A stretch of DNA of 23,475 nucleotides from an uncultured Aquincola sp. GTDB taxonomy: Bacteria > Pseudomonadota > Gammaproteobacteria > Burkholderiales > Burkholderiaceae. The notes under the pieces were generated by a model, which saw nothing but the letters and a program-made list of their open reading frames with translations, was not told where the DNA came from and did no database searches. The translations under genes were made by a program, and so were the position numbers. The stretch lies in NCBI GenBank assembly GCA_937883885.1, contig CAKZXL010000451.1, positions 1 through 23,475 on the forward strand, given 5' to 3'. This document shows, piece after piece, positions 13,426 through 19,589 of the stretch (positions within the stretch are counted from its first letter, which is position 1; each line of letters starts with the position of its first letter).

Positions 13426-14978
13426 GGGCGTACTTTGGCAAATGTGCTGCGTCAGCGCGAAAGAGCCTCGACGTAAACATCGTCTGGGACTCGTCCCACC
13501 TGCAGAACGGGCACACGCTCTTCATCGGTCGGCCTGGAGCCGGCAAGACGCACCAGCTGCGCCGGTTCCTCGGCGCCTTCCAGGAGGGCAATGACGCGGC
13601 GCGTGTGCACATCTTCGACGTCCACGACGACCTCGAGGTTCCGGGCGCGAGCGAGGTCATCTTTTCGCAGTCAACGCCTTACGGCCTGAACCCGCTGGAA
13701 GTGGGACCAGACCCGCACTTCGGCGGCGTCAATAAGTGCATCAACGCTTTCCTGCGCACCTTGAACAAGGTGACCGGCAATCTGGGTCCCCGGCAGCAGC
13801 CGCTGCTGCGCAACCTGCTGCTGGACGTCTATCGGGCGCGCGGCTTCGATCCAGACAACGCGCGCACGTGGCATGTCGACCCGGAGCAGGCGCACTACCT
13901 GTCCGATGGCTCGGACGGCCGTATTTACCTGCACATCCCGTTCGATGAAAAGGACGAGGCCAAGTCCGTGGGCAACGTGGTCTGGGACCGCAACATGCGG
14001 GCGCCCGGATACGAGGCCGGATGCTGGTGGATCGCTGCCAAGGAGTACACCGGCGCCATCATGCGCTGGCTGCCGGCCACGGCTGGCCGCATGCACCCTA
14101 CGCTCGATGACGTCATCGCGTACGCGAAGCGCCAGATGATGATTGCCTTCATGGGCAGCGACCAGGGCGCCATCACGGCTCTCGAAGCTTTCATCAAGGC
14201 CTCGCGCGCACACTACAAGCAGGAGCTGGCGCAACTCAAGAGCGGCGGCGTCAATCGACCGGACTCTCTCGAAGCGAGCAGCTCCGCGAAGGAGCGCGCC
14301 GGCGGCAAGGCCATGGAGGCCTACGGTCGCTACCTTGATGCGGTGCGAACCGGTGACGAGGTCGAGAACATCCTGAAGTACGACAAGGCCGACTTCAAAT
14401 CGGTCATCGACCGGCTCGAGTCGCTGAAGGCGTCCGGCATCTTCAAGAGCGAGCCGCCACCTTTCGATCCGAGCGCGCGCGTCTGGCGCTACCGCATCCG
14501 CGCGCTCGAGCGCGAGGAGAAACGTCTCTTCGTCCTGTTCCGCCTGCGCGAGCTGTACAACGCCGCTGTAGAGCGTGGTGAGGTAAAGGGGTTGCGCGAC
14601 ATCATCGTCGTCGACGAGGCGCACCTGTACGCGGACGAGGACGGCGAAGACATGCTCAGCGTGCTCGCCCGTGAGGCGCGCAAGTTCGGAGTCGCGGTCA
14701 TTGCGGCCAACCAGACGCCCGAGCTGCCCAAGGACTTCATCGCATCCCTGGCAACCAAGGTGGTGCTGGGCATCGCCAGCGAGTTCAACCAGCAGGCCAT
14801 CTCCAGGATGGGGATGACGGCAGACATCTTGAAGTGGATTCAGCCGAAGTCGACCATGGCCATCCAGATGCAGGACTCATCGCCCACGTCTGGCGAATGG
14901 CGCGGCGTGCTGCTGCGGCGGCCGACGGCGCCGGCACAAGCCGGGCCTCAGGGCGCTGTTGCGGCGGTTGCGCGGTGA
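13422..14978 (+). CDS. HerA/FtsK-like ATPase (DUF87-type)
   Basis: This 518-residue P-loop ATPase has Walker A at residues 36-43 (GRPGAGKT), Walker B at 393-399 (DIIVVDE, followed by AHLY) and a downstream AANQTP segment that fits the sensor region of HerA/VirB4/TraD ATPases. It is soluble, with no membrane segment at the N-terminus, unlike most TraD/VirD4 coupling proteins. A charged helical region lies at about 250-330. HerA-type ATPases form hexamers that move DNA and often work with a nuclease. The next gene, on the opposite strand 41 bp away, encodes a NucS-like nuclease. The ATG overlaps a 34-codon ORF. A conjugation-related DNA pump is the main alternative. Confidence 0.82.
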   Translation: MRAYFGKCAASARKSLDVNIVWDSSHLQNGHTLFIGRPGAGKTHQLRRFLGAFQEGNDAARVHIFDVHDDLEVPGASEVIFSQSTPYGLNPLEVGPDPHFGGVNKCINAFLRTLNKVTGNLGPRQQPLLRNLLLDVYRARGFDPDNARTWHVDPEQAHYLSDGSDGRIYLHIPFDEKDEAKSVGNVVWDRNMRAPGYEAGCWWIAAKEYTGAIMRWLPATAGRMHPTLDDVIAYAKRQMMIAFMGSDQGAITALEAFIKASRAHYKQELAQLKSGGVNRPDSLEASSSAKERAGGKAMEAYGRYLDAVRTGDEVENILKYDKADFKSVIDRLESLKASGIFKSEPPPFDPSARVWRYRIRALEREEKRLFVLFRLRELYNAAVERGEVKGLRDIIVVDEAHLYADEDGEDMLSVLAREARKFGVAVIAANQTPELPKDFIASLATKVVLGIASEFNQQAISRMGMTADILKWIQPKSTMAIQMQDSSPTSGEWRGVLLRRPTAPAQAGPQGAVAAVAR

Positions 14979-15019
14979 TGGCCACGTCAGTGAACGACTC
15001 GGCTGACGGGACGCAACGC

Positions 15020-15571
15020 CTAGAAAGGGTTCGCGCAAGAAACGCAGTGCGCGGCCGACAGCACGTATCGCACACCCTTTTCGTCACGACAGAACGAGCA
15101 ATAGCGCGTTGGTCTCGATGAAGAGCCGGCCCTCGCCAGCGCCTGCCCTTGCCGAGGAATCTCGGCTTTCGTGAGAGTGAACGCTACCGCAAAGGACCAG
15201 AAGTCGATCGTCGGGGTTGCGAACAGGGCCGCTCTGGCATGAGCGTCGAGGTCGGCCGCGACGAGTATGCCTCGCACCTTCATTCCTGGCTCCGCAGTCA
15301 TCATGTGCCCGACGTACGCCTGCAGCTGCCCAACAGCCTCTCGGGTGGCCACCCCGCGTTTGACTTCGATAACGAAAAGGACGCCATCGCCGCGCGCGAG
15401 GATGTCGATCCGGCCGCCGTCGACTGGGTACTCCATACCGAGCAGCTGCAGCGGACCTAGACCGAGGAGTTGCAGGTTCGCGCTCAGGAAGACCTGGACT
15501 GTCCGCTCAAGCAGCGCTTCATGCGCGGAGACGCTTGCGTTGGCATCGGTCAATGTGGTCGGGACTTGCAT
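15020..15571 (-). CDS. NucS/DUF91-like nuclease with C-terminal zinc ribbon
   Basis: This 183-residue protein has a PD-(D/E)XK nuclease core of the NucS/DUF91 type. Residues 39-75 read GPLQLLGMEYPVDGGRIDILARGDGVLFVIEVKRG, with D56 and E69-x-K71 as the metal-binding set and a following QLQAYVGH helix. Such enzymes cut at branched or mismatched DNA. The C-terminus has a four-Cys zinc ribbon (C158, C161, C176, C179 in YCSFC...HCVSC), which would add a DNA-binding or partner-binding module. It is convergent with the HerA-like ATPase across 41 bp and downstream of the AcrVA2-like gene by 197 bp. No strong ribosome binding site is seen before the ATG. Confidence 0.78.
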   Translation of the reverse strand: MQVPTTLTDANASVSAHEALLERTVQVFLSANLQLLGLGPLQLLGMEYPVDGGRIDILARGDGVLFVIEVKRGVATREAVGQLQAYVGHMMTAEPGMKVRGILVAADLDAHARAALFATPTIDFWSFAVAFTLTKAEIPRQGQALARAGSSSRPTRYCSFCRDEKGVRYVLSAAHCVSCANPF

Positions 15572-15768
15572 GAGGTGACTGGAGTGAGCGTGTGTGGTGA
15601 CTGTAGGCCGAGCGCAGCTGCGATGGCTAGAAAGCAGTCATCGTCCACCGCGATGAGTGGACGCACCACAAGGCAATATGGGGTCTATTCGACCGCGGCA
15701 GCTTGATGTGCGCGGATCGGCACAAGCGGGAGGTCGGCTCGCTGCGCCGACGCGCGGCGCCTGGTCGT

Positions 15769-16932
15769 TCACTCAGACGCGATCGCGTCTGCGTTGATGA
15801 GCATGGGTCGAATCCAGATGACCTTCGTCAGCGAGAAGCCGGGCCCGTGTCGTTGATTTCGCAAGTGGCCGTCCCGCCAATGCGTACCTACCCTCCGACC
15901 CTCCCTGGGCGAGCCCTCGGCCGCGGCCGGACCCGGTGGGGCCTCGACCAGGACGCGGTCGTAGCTCCTGGCCAGAACGCGTGCCGCTCGGCGCCGGTGC
16001 GCGCCGGACTGGGCACGGGCCAGCGCCTGCCTTGCTTCGGTGCCCTCGAGGATGCTCTTCTTGACCGCTTCAGGCAGGCCGAGGAAGAGGATGCATTTCG
16101 TGATGAGCTCGAGGCGAGGAGCAGACGCCCTTACCTGATCGAGTAGTCGGGCTTGGTCGTCGAAGTAGGCGCCCGGCTCTGCGTGCCCGACCGATTTCGT
16201 GTACGCATCGGTCAGTGCTTGCGAGATGGTGACCTGGCCGGCCGCCTTCATGCAGACCCATTCGACTGCGTCGTCCATCAGCTCGGTGTGGCCAACCGGC
16301 GAGCCAGTCATGGTCACCTCGAGGCAGTCGTTGCCGTCGCTGTCGTGCACGGAAGACACGTAGGCGCCCTCAAGAGCGTGGTAGCCGGACTCCGCATTGA
16401 ACAGAGCGTGCCGTCCGGTCGGGTCCCGCGCGGTGCCCAGCTCGATGTAGATGTTGGGCTGTTGACTGGGCAGCTTCAGCTCCGACACAGGGATGTCGGT
16501 GCCCAGCTTGGTGCGGTCGAGCAGCTGCACGAGCTCGTCGCTGAAGGAATAGATGCGGCCAGCACAGGTCAAAAAGCGAAGTGACTGCGCTGTGGCGCCG
16601 GCCGCGCCATTGCCGAAGCCGCCGGAGGCCTCGGCTGTGCCGGCGTGCATCGAGTAGAAGGTCAGCAGGCGGCGGTCGCCGCGGCGCTCGAGCTCCTGGA
16701 AGACGTCGATGGTGGCCATGCGCTTTGCGAGCAGCTCCCGAACCAGAGGCTGGTGGCGCGGCTCGGCGATCGACATCAGTGTGATGTTCGGCGCAGTTGC
16801 CGGCGTTGCCGAGAGGCGGGCCGGGTGTGCCAGCTGGAAGACGGCTGGATCGTCCAGCCAGGTGCCCGCTTCGCGCATCGCCTTGTCCATCGCAGCGAAC
16901 TCGCGCTCTTCGGCGCGGCTGAGCTGCAGCAT
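15769..16932 (-). CDS. AcrVA2-like protein (putative anti-CRISPR family member)
   Basis: This is a 387-residue protein from the ATG at 16932; the frame is open to 17013 inside rnhB. From memory of Moraxella AcrVA2, three blocks line up in order. GRIYSFSDELVQLLDRTKLGTDIP...QPNIYIEL (about 125-165) matches GIYQLDEEII...CVYVDI. GYHALEGAYVSSV (183-195) matches the KHIKGFWAIYDI segment. The tail HWRDGHLRN...SLTKVIWIRPMLIN (351-380) matches RRGHWHGYW...FRVRWQPAVFVN. LELITKCILFLGLPE (274-288) fits the LLPYLLWLC helix. AcrVA2 lowers Cas12a by acting on its mRNA during translation; relatives occur on elements in hosts without Cas12a, so the target here is open. Its ATG is 11 bases after the rnhB stop. 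Confidence 0.65.
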   Translation of the reverse strand: MLQLSRAEEREFAAMDKAMREAGTWLDDPAVFQLAHPARLSATPATAPNITLMSIAEPRHQPLVRELLAKRMATIDVFQELERRGDRRLLTFYSMHAGTAEASGGFGNGAAGATAQSLRFLTCAGRIYSFSDELVQLLDRTKLGTDIPVSELKLPSQQPNIYIELGTARDPTGRHALFNAESGYHALEGAYVSSVHDSDGNDCLEVTMTGSPVGHTELMDDAVEWVCMKAAGQVTISQALTDAYTKSVGHAEPGAYFDDQARLLDQVRASAPRLELITKCILFLGLPEAVKKSILEGTEARQALARAQSGAHRRRAARVLARSYDRVLVEAPPGPAAAEGSPREGRRVGTHWRDGHLRNQRHGPGFSLTKVIWIRPMLINADAIASE

Positions 16933-16943
16933 GTCGCGCGGGT

Positions 16944-17624
16944 TCAGCAAGTTGCGGCCTCCGCCCGACGCGCACCCGCCACCGGAGTGAACGTCATCCG
17001 GTGCACTGCGCACGGGCCCAGCGTTCTCAGCGCCGCGAGGTGGGCTGGGCTGCCATAGCCTGCGTGGTCGGCAAAGCCGTAGCCGGGATGAACGGAATCG
17101 AGCTCTTTCATGATTCGGTCGCGGGTCACCTTGGCGATGATGGAGGCGGCTGAGATGGCCGCCACCTTGGCGTCGCCCTTCACCAGGGTGAAGATTGTCG
17201 CCCCAAGTCGGGCGCTGTCTCGCTGCAGGCGGGGGGTCAGGTAGTTCCCGTCCACCACCACACTGCCGATGTCGCCAAACGCGACCTTGCTGGCCAGCTC
17301 GCTCAATGCGAGCTGCATCGCGAGGAAGTTCGCCTGCAGGATGTTGACCTGGTCGATGACTTCCGCGCCAACGACTCCGACTCCGAAGTGGGTGGACTCG
17401 ACCAACTGCTTGTATAGGGAGTCTCTCTTCTTGGCGCTGAGCGCCTTGGAGTCACCGAGGCCCTCGGGCGCGACCCCGCGCAGGACAACCGCGGCGGCGA
17501 CCACAGGTCCAGCCAAGCAGCCTCGGCCAGCCTCATCAATGCCGCAGACCACCTTGCCAGCCAGCCCGCACTGCTCGAACACCATCTCGAGCTGAGCATC
17601 GTCGAGCTCGTAGTCCTTGACCAT
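16944..17624 (-). CDS. rnhB: Ribonuclease HII
   Basis: This 226-residue enzyme hydrolyses the RNA strand of RNA-DNA hybrids and incises at single ribonucleotides in DNA. All landmark motifs are present: GIDEAGRGCLAGPVV with D30 and E31, LGDSKALSAKKRD, VVVDGNY, KGDAKVAAISAASIIAKVTRD, HPGYGFADHAGYG and a closing CAVHRMTF. An AAAGGA ribosome binding site lies 6 bases before the ATG at 17624. An N-terminal extension of about 25 residues precedes the first motif. It lies in a minus-strand operon between a small unknown gene and the AcrVA2-like gene, not in the lpxB/dnaE-type setting usual for chromosomal rnhB. It is therefore likely an element-borne extra copy. Confidence 0.95.
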   Translation of the reverse strand: MVKDYELDDAQLEMVFEQCGLAGKVVCGIDEAGRGCLAGPVVAAAVVLRGVAPEGLGDSKALSAKKRDSLYKQLVESTHFGVGVVGAEVIDQVNILQANFLAMQLALSELASKVAFGDIGSVVVDGNYLTPRLQRDSARLGATIFTLVKGDAKVAAISAASIIAKVTRDRIMKELDSVHPGYGFADHAGYGSPAHLAALRTLGPCAVHRMTFTPVAGARRAEAATC

Positions 17625-17701
17625 GGGGTTCCTTTCGCGAGGCCTTCGACCTCTCTGTGGGTCAGCTCAAGAACACCTTGGCGGCGTCGTGCGGGGTCGG
17701 C

Positions 17702-17998
17702 TCAGAAGAAGAACCAGATGGAGTGGCGGCCGGCGATGATCCGAAACGCGGTTCGTCGGTCGCCCTCGTAGATGTTCGACAACGCGAACAAGGTGCGTGA
17801 TGCCGCATCGCCCTCGTCATGCCCCCAGCCCATCCGCATGGTGGACTTGAGGTGGCGCACACGCAGTCGCCCGAAGTTGAAGCCGCGGGCGGTTGGATGC
17901 GGTGGCGAGACGCTCGTTACGCCGGCGGCGACATCGGCCGAGGCGGCCTCATCGAGGTGCTCGTTGGTGGAGCCTGTGGACATGGTTTCGTTGTGCAT
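17702..17998 (-). CDS. Small hypothetical protein heading rnhB operon
   Basis: The product has 98 residues from the ATG at 17998 (83 from the Met at 17983, also a reasonable start). The N-terminal third is Ser/Thr/Ala-rich and likely disordered. The rest (RGFNFGRLRVRHLKSTMRMGWGHDEGDAASRTLFALSNIYEGDRRTAFRIIAGRHSIWFFF) reads as a small beta-rich domain with an aromatic C-terminus. No family is recognised. The promoter at 18020-18048 lies just upstream, which rules out the longer frame to 18091. It precedes rnhB by 77 bp. Confidence 0.6.
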   Translation of the reverse strand: MHNETMSTGSTNEHLDEAASADVAAGVTSVSPPHPTARGFNFGRLRVRHLKSTMRMGWGHDEGDAASRTLFALSNIYEGDRRTAFRIIAGRHSIWFFF

Positions 17999-18019
17999 AT
18001 CGCGAGCGAACGTGTATGA

Positions 18020-18048
18020 ACTATAACATACACCATCACATGCGACAA
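18020..18048 (-). promoter_or_regulatory. Promoter of rnhB/AcrVA2-like operon
   Basis: On the minus strand a -35 TTGTCG (18043-18048) and -10 TATAGT (18020-18025) are spaced by exactly 17 bp. Transcription would start near 18013, about 15 bases before the ATG at 17998. The -35 and spacer length match those of the NYN operon promoter. Confidence 0.6.
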
Positions 18049-18087
18049 GGACGGGAGCCCTTGAGCGCGCCGGCCCGTCAAGAGCTG

Positions 18088-18147
18088 TCAAATCGCAGAA
18101 AAAGTCGACGACCCCCAGGGGACTCGTCGTAAAAATCTGCGATTTGA
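18088..18147. repeat. Large nested inverted repeat
   Basis: TCAAATCGCAGA (18088-18099) and TCTGCGATTTGA (18136-18147) are perfect 12-bp outer arms. CGACGA (18106-18111) and TCGTCG (18124-18129) are inner arms, with C-run and G-run bases in the loop. A-rich unpaired bases separate outer and inner stems on both sides. It lies 40 bp upstream of the rnhB operon promoter and could fold as a cruciform or a single-strand hairpin. It has no terminator-type T-run directly after either arm. Confidence 0.55.
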
Positions 18148-18280
18148 GCTGCGGCGTCGCTCAAGTGAGAGACGGCGCGCTCTTTCGAGTGCCGTCGCTT
18201 ACCGCTGGATGGTCTCGCCTCGGGCGCATGCAACCCTGCAGCGCAGCTGGTGGCTGACTTCCTTGTCGGCGCCACTTGGC

Positions 18281-18340
18281 GTCACTCCATTGAGCTACAT
18301 GTCACTCAATTGAGCGCTGCGTGGCTCAATTGAGCAGCGC
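18281..18340 (+). repeat. Three 20-bp tandem repeats with CTCAATTGAG core
   Basis: Units start at 18281, 18301 and 18321, each 20 bp. The first 15 bases of the consensus are GTCACTCAATTGAGC; the last five vary. The core CTCAATTGAG is itself palindromic in units 2 and 3 and has one change in unit 1 (CTCCATTGAG). A weaker relative (GTCGCTCAAGTGAG) lies at 18156-18169. The array ends 3 bp before the stop codon of the recombinase at 18344. A 20-bp period places sites on nearly the same face of the helix every two turns, as in iterons or cooperative operator arrays. Confidence 0.65.
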
Positions 18341-18343
18341 TTG

Positions 18344-19483
18344 TCAGTCCGGTTGGGCGCGTTCCAGCCGGACAGCGCCGAGCTGCTCACGGTATCGTCG
18401 AACGGAGCGTTGATGCCACAGGCCCATGCGGAAAGCCACCAACTGGTCGGCTGAGCCGGCCTCGAGCTCGGTCAAAGCATAGGCTCGCCTCAAGCCCTGG
18501 GCGCCCCGAGAAAGGACCCACTGCGTTCGCTCGCTGAGGACGCCGGCGTCGACGGCTTCTTTGGCCAGGCGCTTCAGGTTCTTGAAGACAGTGGAAGGGT
18601 CAAGGCTGGTTCCAGCCAGCGTCGCCGGAAAGACGAGGTCGCCGGCCGGGAGAGCTTTTCTACTCGCGCTACCGATGCGGGCCGGGGCCGGGAATCCGGT
18701 CCACCTCTGACTCCACCATCGTTCCATCAGGTCGACACAGGCAACATCGGCCTGGGTGGCGTGAGCGCGAGCTGTGGCAACGCTGGCCCAACCCGGAATT
18801 TCGAACTCGAAGCGCTGGTCGGCCGAGCTGCCAGGCCAGTGCTTCACCTGCTTCCTCGAAAGCACCAGGAGCTCGGCGCATCTCATGCCGGTCCCCAAGC
18901 TCAGAGAGCCCAGGGTAAGGTCGCGCGCTGCACGCCAGTTCCCCGCGTCCATCTCGGCCTTGCCCTGCGTGTACAGCCAGTCTTGAATGCGGCCAACGTC
19001 GGCCAACGTAACGAGCGCCGGTGCGGCACCCTCGCGCCCTACCCTCGGACTCTCGCCGGCGGCGATGCGAGACTGGACCCATTCCGTCACGGCATTGGTT
19101 CGGATGATGCCGCGCTCGACCAGATGGTCGTAGACCCGCTCCAAGAGTCGAAGGTAGCGCCAGGCCGTTTCCTTCGTGTTGCGACCTATCGCACCAGTCA
19201 GAAAGGAGTCGACGTGGGATGGCAAGGCATCTGCGAACTGGACTCCGTGCTCGGTGAGGTGCGCCAAAAATTTGTTAAACATGGCCTCGTAGACGAGTGC
19301 CGAGTTTTCACGCATCTTGTGGCCCTCAGGCAGGACCGACGTCGAATTGTTAGTTCGCTGGAAGTCACCGCCCTGCGACGTCAGCAGCGACATGAACGCC
19401 ACCATCGGCTCGTGCCGCCATATGGCCTCACTATCGAGCAGGGACTCTGGCGACCTGCTACTGAGTGCATTCTTGGGCATACC
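18344..19483 (-). CDS. Degenerate tyrosine recombinase-like protein
   Basis: This 379-residue protein has the layout of a tyrosine recombinase: a SAM-like core-binding domain (ALVYEAMFNKFLAHLTEHG...ETAWRYLRLLERVYDHLVERG) followed by a catalytic-type domain. The first Arg is present (LGTGMRCAELL) and a terminal Tyr is present (RRYREQL). The HxxR box reads QGLR, and the GH of the LGH box reads GL. Both conserved histidines therefore appear lost, so cleavage activity is doubtful; it may bind DNA without cutting. The ATG at 19483 has an AGAAGAG ribosome binding site; the frame continues upstream to 19708 into the kinase gene. It lies 106 bp after the kinase gene, with the 20-bp repeat array right behind it. 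Confidence 0.75.
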   Translation of the reverse strand, partial: GMPKNALSSRSPESLLDSEAIWRHEPMVAFMSLLTSQGGDFQRTNNSTSVLPEGHKMRENSALVYEAMFNKFLAHLTEHGVQFADALPSHVDSFLTGAIGRNTKETAWRYLRLLERVYDHLVERGIIRTNAVTEWVQSRIAAGESPRVGREGAAPALVTLADVGRIQDWLYTQGKAEMDAGNWRAARDLTLGSLSLGTGMRCAELLVLSRKQVKHWPGSSADQRFEFEIPGWASVATARAHATQADVACVDLMERWWSQRWTGFPAPARIGSASRKALPAGDLVFPATLAGTSLDPSTVFKNLKRLAKEAVDAGVLSERTQWVLSRGAQGLRRAYALTELEAGSADQLVAFRMGLWHQRSVRRYREQLGAVRLERAQPD

Positions 19484-19589
19484 GCTCTTCTTGGTGAAAC
19501 TGAACCACGGGTCAGAAAAGTGCTGCACGGCTGACCCGAAACGCGGCGACAGTTTCAGCGACCCTCCGCCGCTGACTCGTCGCCTTTCC

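Noticed and set aside
13671..14624. Long minus-strand open frame of 317 codons opposite the HerA-like ATPase
   Set aside because: It is antisense to a gene with clear Walker A and B motifs. Its sequence is a codon-complement shadow with no family features.
18281..18340. CRISPR array
   Set aside because: The period is only 20 bp, the variable parts are five bases and there are no cas genes, so the array is an iteron- or operator-like repeat.
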